Assembly (NCBI GenBank): GCA_002786385.1
Contig: PGCN01000018.1
Location: 434,001-498,000, forward strand
Length of the DNA stretch: 64,000 nucleotides
Direction: 5' to 3'
Source: Flavobacterium sp. FEMGT703F
GTDB taxonomy: Bacteria; Bacteroidota; Bacteroidia; Flavobacteriales; Flavobacteriaceae
Each line of letters starts with the position of its first letter. The stretch's first letter is position 1. This document shows, one piece after another, positions 1 to 8,308 of this stretch. Below the pieces are notes generated by a model that was given only the letters and a program-made list of their open reading frames with translations, was not told the origin of the DNA and did no database searches. Made by a program: the position numbers and the translations under genes.

Positions 1-95
1 TCAGAAACTTCGGAAAATGCTTTGGTACCGAAGATTTTAAAGAAGGTACAACGGCATTTTTAGAAAAAAGAAAAGCCAGTTTTACCGGGAAATAA
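1..95 (+). CDS. Enoyl-CoA hydratase/isomerase family protein, C-terminal end only
   Basis: Only the last 30 codons are in the window; the 5' part lies before base 1. The visible tail contains CFGTEDFKEG followed by AFLEKRKASF and a stop. This matches the usual crotonase-family C-terminus (FGTEDQKEGMKAFLEKR type), where the final helices complete the trimer. The full enzyme would hydrate trans-2-enoyl-CoA in fatty-acid or amino-acid degradation. The family call rests on this short tail alone, so the exact substrate cannot be given. The gene is followed by a hairpin and faces a convergent HD-domain gene. Confidence 0.65.
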   Translation, partial: RNFGKCFGTEDFKEGTTAFLEKRKASFTGK

Positions 96-104
96 AGAGT
101 TGTA

Positions 105-142
105 GTCGCAGTATTCAGTCTCATAAAACGGAATACTGCGAC
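105..142. terminator. Perfect 12-bp hairpin between convergent genes
   Basis: A 12-bp perfect stem (105-116 pairs with 131-142) with a 14-base loop sits between a plus-strand gene end (95) and a minus-strand gene end (149). It has no clear T tract on either side, so intrinsic termination is likely but not certain. Position between two stop codons is the main support. Confidence 0.55.
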
Positions 143-148
143 CGTAAA

Positions 149-793
149 CTAACTTTCCCCTTCCCATTCAGCATAAAACTGCGAGAGGAAATTTTCCATA
201 AAACGATGGCGCGCTTCCGCAATTTTTTTTCCTGTAGGCGTATTCATTTTGTCTTTCAACAACAATAATTTTTCGTAGAAATGGTTGATGGTAGGCGAAT
301 CATTGGTCTTATATTCTTCTTTACTCATGCCAAATTTTGGCGGAATAGCCGGATTGTAAAGCGCTCGGTTTTTAAAGCCGCCGTAATTAAAACAACGGGC
401 AATACCTATAGCGCCAATAGCATCTAAACGATCGGCATCCTGAACAATTTCTAGTTCTTTAGAGGAAAACGTTCTTTCGAAATTACCGCCTTTAAAGGAA
501 ATGTTTTCGATGATATTGACCACGTGAACAATAGTGGCTTCGTCTACATTTTCGCCTTCTAGAAAAGCACGAGCCGTTTTAGGACCAATTGTTTCATCGC
601 CGTTATGGAACTTGCTATCGGCTATGTCATGTAATAAAGCACCCAGTTTCACCACAGTCAAATCGCACGATTCTTCTTGGGCAATCAATAAGGCATTCTT
701 ATACACGCGTTCGATATGAAACCAATCGTGTCCGCCTTCGGCCTGCTCCAGCTTAGTTTTGACAAAAAGAATGGTTTTATCTATAATGGACAT
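149..793 (-). CDS. HD-domain phosphohydrolase (YpgQ/YedJ-like)
   Basis: The 214-residue protein belongs to the HD metal-dependent phosphohydrolases. Visible metal ligands are H26 in HDWFHIERV, H55-D56 in LLHDIAD, and the Asp-rich segment DADRLDAIG around residues 119-127, which is typical of the YpgQ/YedJ branch. Family members are small cytoplasmic enzymes that hydrolyse nucleotides or similar phosphoesters; the true substrate here is unknown. The start is the only ATG in a sensible place. It lies 47 bases downstream of the desaturase gene, with a strong hairpin in between, so it probably has its own weak transcription or read-through. There is no truncation or missing ligand. Confidence 0.8.
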   Translation of the reverse strand: MSIIDKTILFVKTKLEQAEGGHDWFHIERVYKNALLIAQEESCDLTVVKLGALLHDIADSKFHNGDETIGPKTARAFLEGENVDEATIVHVVNIIENISFKGGNFERTFSSKELEIVQDADRLDAIGAIGIARCFNYGGFKNRALYNPAIPPKFGMSKEEYKTNDSPTINHFYEKLLLLKDKMNTPTGKKIAEARHRFMENFLSQFYAEWEGES

Positions 794-808
794 GTTGTTG
801 AATTTAAA

Positions 809-834
809 AAAATCCTTTCGCGGGAAAGGATTTT
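809..834 (-). terminator. Intrinsic terminator after the desaturase gene
   Basis: An 11-bp stem (809-819 with 824-834) with a four-base loop is followed, reading on the minus strand, by a run of seven T. It lies between the desaturase stop (841) and the start of the HD hydrolase (793), so it should end the acyltransferase-desaturase transcript. Confidence 0.75.
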
Positions 835-840
835 AAAGTT

Positions 841-1830
841 TTATCGCACTAATGCCGGTTGTACCCATTTGAACACCTTGGTTTCATCGGGTAAGACCAA
901 ACGCTCAGAAATTTTGGCCATTCTTTCGGGTAATTTCATCAAATAATCTCTGGCCTTTTCAGCTTCTGCCGTTAGGTTACCGATTTTATCGATTTCCCAT
1001 TTTTCGATAAGTTTTTGCATAATATCCACATAATCAGAAGCTGTATACACGCCGATTTTTTGCGCTGAATTCGAAAACTCTTCAAAAGCCGTACTGATTT
1101 TTTCTCCTGATTCTCTCAAGAAATGAGCCGGCATGGTGATTTTTTGTTTCATCATGTATTGAAAGGCCAACATCATTTCGCTAGGATCCACTTTGAAAAT
1201 TTGGTTCACAAATTCGGAGTAAGCGTGGTGGTGACGCATTTCATCGCCGGCAATTAATTTGCACAATTTAGACAACTTTTTGTCGCCGTATTGTTTGGCA
1301 ATTTGAGAAACCCTGTTGTGGGAAACATAAGTCGCCAATTCTTGGAAACTCGTATACACAAAGTTTTTGTAAGGATCTCTTCCGGTACCGATATCGAAAC
1401 CATCGTTGATTAAATGTTGGGTGGTAACTTCTACTTCGCGCATGTTCACTCGTCCAGAAAGGTATAAGTATTTGTTGAGCAAATCGCCGTGACGGTTTTC
1501 TTCTCCTGTCCATTGGCGCACCCATTTCGACCAGCCGTTTCGGCCTTCGTTATCTACACCTTCTACTTCCATTAACCAGGATTCGTAGGTTGGTAAAGCT
1601 TCTTCGGTTATGGTATCGCCAACCATTACTACCCAAAAATCATAGGGTAAGTCTTTGGCGATTTCTCTTAATTCTTTGACTTCTTCCATAAAATTGTCTT
1701 CCTCAGAATTGGGAAGTAAATCAGATGGTTGCCATATCTTTTCCACTGGAATTAAAAACTGATCGACAAAGCTGTCGACTTTCTTTTCGAGGAATTGCAT
1801 GACTTCAAGTCGGATGTTTTTTTGAGGCAT
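841..1830 (-). CDS. Acyl-ACP desaturase (soluble di-iron, fatty acid desaturase type 2)
   Basis: The 329-residue protein has the two carboxylate/histidine motifs of plant-type stearoyl-ACP desaturases: EENRH at about residues 110-114 and DEMRHH at 196-201. It also has upstream Glu residues in the first and third helices of the four-helix bundle (for example E164). The enzyme inserts a cis double bond into acyl chains carried on ACP or CoA, using oxygen and reduced ferredoxin, and so tunes membrane fluidity. It lies three bases downstream of a PlsC-type acyltransferase, forming an apparent membrane-lipid operon, and is followed by a strong terminator. The length is normal for bacterial members and all expected iron ligands are visible. 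Confidence 0.9.
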   Translation of the reverse strand: MPQKNIRLEVMQFLEKKVDSFVDQFLIPVEKIWQPSDLLPNSEEDNFMEEVKELREIAKDLPYDFWVVMVGDTITEEALPTYESWLMEVEGVDNEGRNGWSKWVRQWTGEENRHGDLLNKYLYLSGRVNMREVEVTTQHLINDGFDIGTGRDPYKNFVYTSFQELATYVSHNRVSQIAKQYGDKKLSKLCKLIAGDEMRHHHAYSEFVNQIFKVDPSEMMLAFQYMMKQKITMPAHFLRESGEKISTAFEEFSNSAQKIGVYTASDYVDIMQKLIEKWEIDKIGNLTAEAEKARDYLMKLPERMAKISERLVLPDETKVFKWVQPALVR

Positions 1831-1833
1831 TAT

Positions 1834-2568
1834 TTAATTTTTAATCGATTGTTTGACTGCGTTTTCGGTCTTTTCCATCAATTCTTCAAAAGAAAAATCT
1901 TTAACGGCTAGCGGTTCATGAATGATAAACTCCAAGCGAGTACCTAAACCCATTGGGAAAGCACCAAATTTAACCATTTTCCACGAGTTATTGATGGTAA
2001 TCGGTACAACATAAGCCGAAGGTGCATATTTACATAAGATTTTTAGTCCACTTTGCGCAAATTCTTTGGGAGTTCCGTTTTTGCTTCGGGTGCCTTCAGG
2101 GAAAATAACGGCTGAGCGTTGGTGTTTTTCTATATATTCTGAAAGTCCTTTGATAACCGGAATAGCTTGTTTGGGATCTTTGCGATCGATTAAGACTGAA
2201 CCGCCGTGTCTCAAGTTATAAGAAACACTCGGAATGCCTTTGCCTAACTCTTTTTTACTGACAAACTTGGCGTGAAAACGTCTCAAATACCAAATAATTC
2301 CAATAATGTCAAACAGACTTTGGTGGTTGGCCACAAAAATAATCGGTACATTTTGCGGAATGCGCTCTCGATTTTCAAAGGTGTAAGTGGTTCCTAAGAG
2401 ATTAGTACACTTGACCAAGAAAAAATTCAGATAATCTACACTTTTTTTGTGCGCTTGGTATCCGAAAAGATTAAAACAAATCCATTGTATCGGATGAAAA
2501 ATAACCAAGGTCAATCCGAAACACAAATAGTATACAACAGAAATCGGGTAAGAAAGTAACTTTTCCAT
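1834..2568 (-). CDS. 1-acyl-sn-glycerol-3-phosphate acyltransferase family protein (PlsC-like)
   Basis: The 244-residue membrane-associated acyltransferase has a hydrophobic N-terminus (two likely membrane segments within the first 40 residues). The catalytic NHxxxxD motif is present as NHQSLFD (H82, D87), and the substrate-binding FPEGTRS motif lies near residue 156. The family transfers an acyl chain to lysophosphatidic acid to give phosphatidic acid. I chose the ATG at 2568; the TTG three codons upstream (2577) is in frame but less likely. The desaturase gene follows after three bases, so acyl-chain modification and phospholipid assembly are probably co-expressed. A second PlsC-like gene lies at 6516-7253. 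Confidence 0.85.
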   Translation of the reverse strand: MEKLLSYPISVVYYLCFGLTLVIFHPIQWICFNLFGYQAHKKSVDYLNFFLVKCTNLLGTTYTFENRERIPQNVPIIFVANHQSLFDIIGIIWYLRRFHAKFVSKKELGKGIPSVSYNLRHGGSVLIDRKDPKQAIPVIKGLSEYIEKHQRSAVIFPEGTRSKNGTPKEFAQSGLKILCKYAPSAYVVPITINNSWKMVKFGAFPMGLGTRLEFIIHEPLAVKDFSFEELMEKTENAVKQSIKN

Positions 2569-2814
2569 GCTTGTCAAATAGACTGCAAAAATAGGTAAAA
2601 TAGCCCGGTAGAAAACATCGAAAAGGAGAAAAAATCGGAATAAAAACGATCAAAACATACACTTTTTGTACACTTACATTGGGTTGAATAATAGTAATTT
2701 TAGTAAAAAGAAACCAAGGTCTTGCCGGCAAACGAATTTGTTCAAAACTCCTACCGTCAGAACAACATAACAACAAAAAAAGCATTATTTTTATGCCACT
2801 AAATTTTTAAAAAA

Positions 2815-3819
2815 ATGAGTTCAGAAAAAGAAGCCAAATTAAAAGCCTTACAACTAACCCTTGATAAACTAGACAAAGCCTACGGCAAAGGAACCGTAAT
2901 GAAAATGGGCGACAGAGCGGTAGAGGAAGTAGAAGTTATTCCTTCCGGTTCGTTAGGTTTGGATTTAGCATTGGGTGTAAACGGCTATCCAAAAGGAAGA
3001 ATTATTGAAATATACGGTCCGGAATCTTCGGGTAAAACTACGTTAACGTTACACGCTATTGCCGAGGCTCAAAAAGCAGGAGGTATTGCTGCTTTTATTG
3101 ATGCAGAGCACGCTTTCGATCGTCATTATGCTGAAAAATTAGGCGTTGACATTGAAAACTTAATCATTTCCCAACCGGATAACGGAGAGCAAGCCTTAGA
3201 AATTGCAGAAAACTTAATTCGCTCGGGAGCGATTGATATTGTTGTGATCGACTCGGTTGCTGCATTGACTCCGAAAAGTGAAATTGAAGGCGAAATGGGC
3301 GATTCTAAAATGGGGTTGCATGCTCGATTGATGTCACAAGCCTTGAGAAAATTAACCGGAACCATCAGCAAAACCAACTGTACGGTATTTTTCATCAACC
3401 AGTTGAGAGAGAAAATCGGTGTCATGTTTGGTAATCCTGAAACCACTACCGGTGGAAATGCGTTGAAATTTTACGCTTCCGTTCGTTTAGACATTCGCAG
3501 ATCTTCTCAAATTAAAGAAGGTGAAAACGTAATCGGAAACAGAACCAAAGTAAAAGTGGTGAAAAACAAAGTAGCGCCGCCGTTTAAAACCGCTGAATTC
3601 GACATCATGTATGGCGAAGGTGTTTCTAAAACCGGAGAAATTTTGGACTTGGCTGTTGAGTTTGAAATCATCAAAAAAGCCGGTTCTTGGTTCAGCTACG
3701 GCGATACCAAATTAGGTCAGGGTCGTGATGCTGTAAAAGCACTTATCAAAGACAACCCGGAATTGGCCGATGAGCTCGAACTAAAAATCAAAGAACTTAT
3801 CAAAGATTCTGACAATTAA
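2815..3819 (+). CDS. recA: Recombinase RecA
   Basis: The 334-residue protein is a full-length RecA. It shows the Walker A loop GPESSGKT at residues 68-75, the DAEHAFD segment, Walker [10 protein letters not shown], the L1/L2 DNA-binding loops around [10 protein letters not shown] and [15 protein letters not shown], and the [16 protein letters not shown] signature. It polymerises on single-stranded DNA, pairs homologous strands and triggers LexA-type autocleavage. The 240-base region upstream carries no gene. The only promoter-like match there is weak, and I see no clear LexA box. A strong terminator follows the stop, so the gene is probably monocistronic. Confidence 0.98.
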   Translation: MSSEKEAKLKALQLTLDKLDKAYGKGTVMKMGDRAVEEVEVIPSGSLGLDLALGVNGYPKGRIIEIYGPESSGKTTLTLHAIAEAQKAGGIAAFIDAEHAFDRHYAEKLGVDIENLIISQPDNGEQALEIAENLIRSGAIDIVVIDSVAALTPKSEIEGEMGDSKMGLHARLMSQALRKLTGTISKTNCTVFFINQLREKIGVMFGNPETTTGGNALKFYASVRLDIRRSSQIKEGENVIGNRTKVKVVKNKVAPPFKTAEFDIMYGEGVSKTGEILDLAVEFEIIKKAGSWFSYGDTKLGQGRDAVKALIKDNPELADELELKIKELIKDSDN

Positions 3820-3825
3820 AAATCT

Positions 3826-3856
3826 ACGTCTCGTTTCAAAAGCGAGACGTTTTTTT
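3826..3856 (+). terminator. Intrinsic terminator of recA
   Basis: A perfect 8-bp GC-containing stem (3826-3833 with 3843-3850), a nine-base loop and a run of T through 3856 start six bases after the recA stop codon. Confidence 0.9.
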
Positions 3857-3915
3857 ATTACTTTAAACGCAACCATTTTCCAATACGATCATCTGAAACA
3901 AAAAAGAATACCATC

Positions 3916-4326
3916 ATGAAGAAATTACTTTCTGTTGTAACCTTAGTCTTTTTACTCAATTCTTGTTCTCCGGAATCAGACACTCGATATTCCTTAGAAT
4001 TATTGCCGGTTGAAAGCGTTGATATTCCTACGGAAATGACTTTGGGCGAAACCTACCAATTCAAAATGTATTATCGCTTGCCTACAACTTGTCATTCTTA
4101 CAACACTATTTATTATCACAAAGATTTAAACGTAAGAACCGTGGCTGTTGAAAGCTTGGTCAGAGAACAAAATAATTGCCAGGAAGTGACCGAAAACAAC
4201 TTGTACGAGTGTACGTTTGATTTTGTAGTCACCAGCAATGGCTCTTATGTTTTTAAATTCTGGCAAGGGAAAGACGAGCAAGGCAATGACATTTTTTTAG
4301 AATACGAAATACCGGTACTCAATTAA
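3916..4326 (+). CDS. Putative lipoprotein of unknown function
   Basis: The 136-residue protein starts with a lipoprotein signal peptide (MKKLLSVVTLVFLLNSC); the lipobox LLNSC gives cleavage before Cys17. The mature part is predicted by eye to be beta-rich. It has four further Cys, among them TTCHSY, NNCQE and YECTF, which could form disulfides in the periplasm. I do not recognise a domain. It sits between recA and an ECF sigma factor, 19 bases upstream of the sigma gene start, and so may share its transcript. No function is assigned; an envelope-stress link is only suggested by the neighbour. Confidence 0.7.
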   Translation: MKKLLSVVTLVFLLNSCSPESDTRYSLELLPVESVDIPTEMTLGETYQFKMYYRLPTTCHSYNTIYYHKDLNVRTVAVESLVREQNNCQEVTENNLYECTFDFVVTSNGSYVFKFWQGKDEQGNDIFLEYEIPVLN

Positions 4327-4345
4327 ACCTATCAATTTTTGAAAA

Positions 4346-4897
4346 TTGGATTTAAAGGAACTCATTAATGATTGCAAGAATAACAACCGGAAAGCACAAG
4401 AACAATTATATCGATTGTATTCGGGAAAATTGTTCGCTGTATGCTTAAAATATTCGCGCAATTATGCTGAGGCGCAAGACAATTTGCAAGATGGTTTTCT
4501 GATTATCTTTCAAAAAATAGGGCAATATTCCTTTAAAGGTTCGTTCGACGGTTGGCTGAAAAGAGTAATGATTAACAATGTACTCCAACAATACCGCCAA
4601 CAAACATTTTTGAGTTTGGTAAACGAAGACATCGCGGAAGATTATGAAATTGAATTGGATGACGATGATATTTCTTTAGATTATCTGCTGAAAATCATTC
4701 AAGAATTGCCCGACCGCTATCGGTTAGTTTTTAACCTTTATGTCATCGACGGCTATTCGCATGCGGAAATAGCAGAAATGCTAAACATCAATATTGGTAC
4801 CTCAAAATCCAACTTGGCAAGAGGTCGAATGATATTAAAAGAAAAAATTGAACAGTTAAAAAACGAAGAAACAAATAAGTTTCCTTCTGCAAAATGA
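4346..4897 (+). CDS. RNA polymerase sigma factor, ECF (sigma-70) family
   Basis: The 183-residue protein has the two ECF regions. Sigma2 is near residues 15-80 (YRLYSGKLFAVCLKYSRNYAEAQDNLQDGFL, then a DGWLKRVMINN segment). Sigma4 is near residues 115-170, with the helix-turn-helix seen as YSHAEIAEMLNINIGTSKSNLARGR. The start is a TTG (4346) directly after the lipoprotein gene. The stop overlaps the next ATG by four bases (ATGA), so translation of the downstream membrane protein is coupled. ECF factors redirect RNA polymerase after an envelope signal and are usually held by a cognate membrane anti-sigma factor. The coupled downstream gene is the natural candidate here. Confidence 0.9.
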   Translation: MDLKELINDCKNNNRKAQEQLYRLYSGKLFAVCLKYSRNYAEAQDNLQDGFLIIFQKIGQYSFKGSFDGWLKRVMINNVLQQYRQQTFLSLVNEDIAEDYEIELDDDDISLDYLLKIIQELPDRYRLVFNLYVIDGYSHAEIAEMLNINIGTSKSNLARGRMILKEKIEQLKNEETNKFPSAK

Positions 4898-6432
4898 GAG
4901 AAAGAAAGAACATAGACCGCCTTTTTCAGGAGAAATTCAAGGATTTTGAAGTCAATCCTCCTGAGGTTGTTTGGGATGCTATTGAAACCCATCTGGATAA
5001 AAACAAAACCAGAAAGATTATACCGTTATGGTGGAAACTCGGCGGCATTGCAGCGGTATTCCTTATCGGCTTTTTAATACTACAAAATGGCTCTAATCCA
5101 AACCAAATTCCGTCAAACCAAGTGACTGTTGAAGAAAACAATACCAACAAAAACGAGGCAACAAAATCCGATACCAACATTCCAAACCCTAACACTGTAA
5201 CGGCAAAAGACAAAAACCAACAGCCGGTTGTGGTAAACAACAACGCTCCTAAAAATAGTTCGACAGCAACGGCCAAAGAAGCTGCCTTTGTAAACAATAA
5301 TCGTCCACAAAACGCAACTAAAAAATCACCTGTTCAACATTCGTTCGCAAACAAAACAATAGCGGAAAGAAATGCGACAAAGGCGAACAAACACAAAACG
5401 GATGCGGAAAACAATGCTGGCCATCAGAACGATATCAATGGGTTGACGGAAAACAATAAGACTGCCATAACAGCCAACGAAGATGAAAGCGTAAACTCTA
5501 AAGAGCACACTGCTATTATAGATCGTTCCAAAGAAATTTCGTTAGAATCTTTAAAAGGAAGTCCTAAAGCCATTGCTGAAACTGAGGCAAAAAACAACCC
5601 AAAAGACAGCGCTAAAACCAACGAAACGCCTAAAAATCCTTTAGATGAATTGTTAGCTGCCAAAGAAGAAAACAAGAAAAAACCGGAAGGCAAAACAAGT
5701 AAATGGCAAATCATTTCCAATGTCTCTCCTGTTTTTATGGGGGCTTTAGCTAATGGTTCCGCAATTGATTCTACTTTAGCCGGAAACAGCAAGTCTTTCA
5801 ATACCAATATTGGATTTGGATTGGGCGTAAGTTACGCGGTAAGTCCGAAGTTCACTATCCGAACCGGATTGAATAAAGTGAACATGAACTACAACACCAA
5901 CGATGTGTTTTATTATGCTAGTATGGAAACGCGCGGTTTGAGTGGTTTGAGTCCTTCAGGACCGGGTTACTCCATACAAGTTGAAAATGCTAACGGACCA
6001 AGTCCATCCGCTGTCGCTGGCCCTTCAGAAACCGATTTGTTGAATTTTGAGCAAAACATAGTACACAAAAACAGAGGGTATATCAATCAAGAAATCGGCT
6101 ATTTAGAAATGCCGGTTGAAATGACTTATGCGCTTGTGGCTAAAAAATTCGGCTTAAAAATTATAGGCGGCTTCAGCACCTTGTTTTTACAAGACAATTC
6201 TATTGCTGTGGTATCCGGAAACCGAACTACGGTTTTGGGTGAAGCTAACAATCTGAACAATATTCATTTCAGCACCAACATAGGATTGGGAGTAAAATAT
6301 GATTTACTAAAGTCTTTCGAATTTCATATTGAACCAACATTCAAATATCAAATCAATACATTTAATAATAACGCCGGAAACTTCAGGCCTTACCTGTTTG
6401 GGGTTTACAGTGGCTTTAGTTATAAATTCTAG
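4894..6432 (+). CDS. Candidate anti-sigma / outer-membrane beta-barrel fusion protein
   Basis: The 512-residue protein has three parts. A short cytoplasmic head (residues 1-43, with FEVNPPEVVWDAIE) is followed by one transmembrane helix (about 45-62, WWKLGGIAAVFLIGFLIL). Next comes a long low-complexity Asn/Lys/Thr/Ala-rich linker (about 65-265). The last 240 residues have the alternating aromatic pattern and terminal Phe of an outer-membrane barrel or porin-like domain (ends GVYSGFSYKF). The overlap with the sigma gene suggests the head binds that sigma factor. The barrel may rest in or under the outer membrane, with the linker crossing the periplasm. Anti-sigma function is inferred from position and topology, not from a recognised domain. 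Confidence 0.7.
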   Translation: MRERKNIDRLFQEKFKDFEVNPPEVVWDAIETHLDKNKTRKIIPLWWKLGGIAAVFLIGFLILQNGSNPNQIPSNQVTVEENNTNKNEATKSDTNIPNPNTVTAKDKNQQPVVVNNNAPKNSSTATAKEAAFVNNNRPQNATKKSPVQHSFANKTIAERNATKANKHKTDAENNAGHQNDINGLTENNKTAITANEDESVNSKEHTAIIDRSKEISLESLKGSPKAIAETEAKNNPKDSAKTNETPKNPLDELLAAKEENKKKPEGKTSKWQIISNVSPVFMGALANGSAIDSTLAGNSKSFNTNIGFGLGVSYAVSPKFTIRTGLNKVNMNYNTNDVFYYASMETRGLSGLSPSGPGYSIQVENANGPSPSAVAGPSETDLLNFEQNIVHKNRGYINQEIGYLEMPVEMTYALVAKKFGLKIIGGFSTLFLQDNSIAVVSGNRTTVLGEANNLNNIHFSTNIGLGVKYDLLKSFEFHIEPTFKYQINTFNNNAGNFRPYLFGVYSGFSYKF

Positions 6433-6487
6433 TTTGTTACTTGTTTAAAATTAGTTAAGTGGTGTTATTGCTTTCGAGTAATAACTG

Positions 6488-6516
6488 AAAAGAGTTCCTT
6501 ATATCGGAACTCTTTT
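6488..6516. terminator. Bidirectional terminator between convergent genes
   Basis: An 11-bp stem (6488-6498 with 6506-6516) with a seven-base loop has A and T runs on its two sides. It serves the barrel-fusion gene on the plus strand and the acyltransferase on the minus strand, whose stop codon starts at 6518 and touches the stem. A smaller hairpin lies just upstream near 6463-6484. Confidence 0.85.
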
Positions 6517-7253
6517 TATTTTTGGTCATTTAGTAAATCTCGTAACAGCAACTCCCTAACTTCATTTTTAAGTGTTTTTTTGTACTCCGGATTTTGGTTT
6601 TTAGTCTCAAAAAAGCGATGCACTTTAACCCGCATCAAACCGGGACTTCCGCTAAAAAAGGTATAGGAAAACAATCGTTTGTTATCGAAGAAAGTCATAG
6701 GAACTATAGGAATTTCATGGTCTATGGCCAAGCGAAAAGCGCCGTCTTTAAATTCGTCTAACACCACGCTTTCATCCGGCACGCCACCTTCGGGAAAAAT
6801 GCAAATACTTAAACCTTGGTGTAATCTTTTCTGCGCTCTTTCAAAAACAGCCATACGGCTTTTAGAGCTGCTTCTGTCCACTAATATACATGTACGTTTG
6901 TAGAAAAACCCAAAAAGCGGAATCTTTGAAAGCTCTTTTTTCCCCACAAAAACAAACGGATTTCGGATAACCGAAAGCATCAACATGATGTCGGTCATGG
7001 AAGTATGGTTGGCTACAAACATATAACTCTTCCCTTCTTCGGGTTGTTGTTCAAAGTCGACTTTGGTTGGGAATCCCATCCCAAAAAGGATAAACTTGGC
7101 CCAAATTCGCGCCATGACAAAAAAGTATGGATACCATTTTTCTGAAAGTATGGAAACCAACAGAAACGGGAACATGACAATGATGGGAATCGCCATTAAA
7201 ATGTAAAACCAAATGCGATACAGTATCCAAAAAATAATTTTGATGCCTCTCAT
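6516..7253 (-). CDS. PlsC-family 1-acylglycerol-3-phosphate acyltransferase (second copy)
   Basis: The 245-residue protein has a hydrophobic N-terminal anchor (FWILYRIWFYILMAIPIIVMFPFLL) and the catalytic NHTSMTD motif (H83, D88). It also has the KKELSKIPLFGFF segment and the FPEGGVPD substrate motif. It should acylate lysophosphatidate or a related lysolipid at the inner membrane. I chose the ATG at 7253 because the upstream in-frame extension to 7370 would run through the trpS promoter region and is unlike the family. It is transcribed divergently from trpS. It differs clearly in sequence from the PlsC-like protein at 1834-2568, so the two are not a recent duplication. Confidence 0.85.
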   Translation of the reverse strand: MRGIKIIFWILYRIWFYILMAIPIIVMFPFLLVSILSEKWYPYFFVMARIWAKFILFGMGFPTKVDFEQQPEEGKSYMFVANHTSMTDIMLMLSVIRNPFVFVGKKELSKIPLFGFFYKRTCILVDRSSSKSRMAVFERAQKRLHQGLSICIFPEGGVPDESVVLDEFKDGAFRLAIDHEIPIVPMTFFDNKRLFSYTFFSGSPGLMRVKVHRFFETKNQNPEYKKTLKNEVRELLLRDLLNDQK

Positions 7254-7298
7254 GTTGTCAAAAGTAATGAAACGTATGCAATTTTTGCTACAAAGGCT

Positions 7299-7306
7299 TA
7301 ACTTTG
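7299..7306 (+). promoter_or_regulatory. Bacteroidota-type -7 element upstream of trpS
   Basis: The octamer TAACTTTG matches the Bacteroidota -7 consensus TAnnTTTG and lies 22 bases before the chosen trpS ATG. No well-spaced upstream TTG is seen, so this is a moderate call. Confidence 0.45.
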
Positions 7307-7327
7307 CGGGAAGAAAATTTATTGAAA

Positions 7328-8305
7328 ATGCCAAAAATACTAACCGGAGTTCAAAGTACCGGAACACCACATTTAGGAAATTTGTTAGGCGCTATTTTGC
7401 CTGCCATCGAAATGTCGAAAAACCCCAACAACGAATCGTTTTTGTTTATAGCCGATTTGCATTCGGTGACCCAAATTAAGAACGGGACCGAACTTCGCCA
7501 AAACACTTACAGTACAGCGTCGGTTTGGTTGGCTTGCGGTTTAGATGTGAACAAGGTGATTTTCTACCGTCAAAGTGATGTGGTGCAAACGACGGAATTG
7601 TCTTGGTATTTGAGCTGTTTCTTTCCGTTCCAACGCTTGACCTTGGCGCATTCTTTTAAAGACAAAGCCGATCGTTTGGAAGATGTGAATGCCGGTTTGT
7701 TTACCTATCCGATGCTTATGGCAGCCGACATATTGTTGTATGACGCCAATTTTGTTCCGGTAGGCAAAGACCAAATGCAACACATCGAAATTACCCGCGA
7801 CGTGGCTTCCCGTTTCAACCACCAAATGGGCGAAACTTTTGTATTACCGGAAGGCAAAGTACAAGAAGAAACCATGTATGTTCCAGGTACTGATGGACAG
7901 AAAATGAGTAAATCCCGTGGCAACTTCATTAATATTTTCTTAGATGACAAAGCGTTGCGCAAGCAAATCATGAGTATTGAAACCGACAGTACACCATTAG
8001 AAGAACCGAAAGATCCGGAAACTTGCAAAATTTTTGCGATTTACAAATTGATAGCTAATGCCGAGCAAATTGCCGAAATGAAAACCAAATACGCTAATGT
8101 GAACAGAGATTTTGGTTACGGTCATGCCAAACAAGCTTTATTTGAATTGATTTGCGAGCGTTTCAAAACCGAGAGAGAAAAGTACAACTACTATATGAAC
8201 AACTTACCTGAAGTAGATGCTTTACTAAAACAAGGTGCTGAAAAAGCCGGTGTAATTGCCGATGGCGTTTTACAAAGAGTTCGCGTGAAATTGGGTTTTG
8301 AATAA
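7328..8305 (+). CDS. trpS: Tryptophanyl-tRNA synthetase
   Basis: The 325-residue class I synthetase charges tRNA-Trp. The HIGH-type ATP motif is PHLGN (residues 14-18) and the KMSKS loop is intact at residues 192-196. TGVQSTGTPHLGN at the N-terminus and the Trp-binding region MLMAADILLYDANFVPVGKDQMQH are also typical. The ATG at 7328 gives the canonical MPKILTG start; an in-frame upstream extension (from 7304) overlaps the -7 promoter element and is rejected. It ends three bases from the convergent dprA stop, with no terminator between them. Confidence 0.97.
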   Translation: MPKILTGVQSTGTPHLGNLLGAILPAIEMSKNPNNESFLFIADLHSVTQIKNGTELRQNTYSTASVWLACGLDVNKVIFYRQSDVVQTTELSWYLSCFFPFQRLTLAHSFKDKADRLEDVNAGLFTYPMLMAADILLYDANFVPVGKDQMQHIEITRDVASRFNHQMGETFVLPEGKVQEETMYVPGTDGQKMSKSRGNFINIFLDDKALRKQIMSIETDSTPLEEPKDPETCKIFAIYKLIANAEQIAEMKTKYANVNRDFGYGHAKQALFELICERFKTEREKYNYYMNNLPEVDALLKQGAEKAGVIADGVLQRVRVKLGFE

Positions 8306-8308
8306 AAG

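Noticed and set aside
2569-2814. Possible promoter or LexA box upstream of recA
   Set aside because: Only imperfect -7-like matches (for example TACATTGG) and no clear palindromic SOS box could be seen, so no site is claimed.
3126-3446. Minus-strand 106-codon frame inside recA
   Set aside because: Shadow of recA coding sequence.
5326-5807. Minus-strand frames within the sigma-linked fusion gene
   Set aside because: They arise from the low-complexity Asn/Lys/Thr linker of the plus-strand gene and show no protein-like features.
1834-7253. The two PlsC-like genes as a recent duplication
   Set aside because: Beyond the catalytic motifs the two proteins differ in sequence and surroundings, so they look like separate old paralogues.
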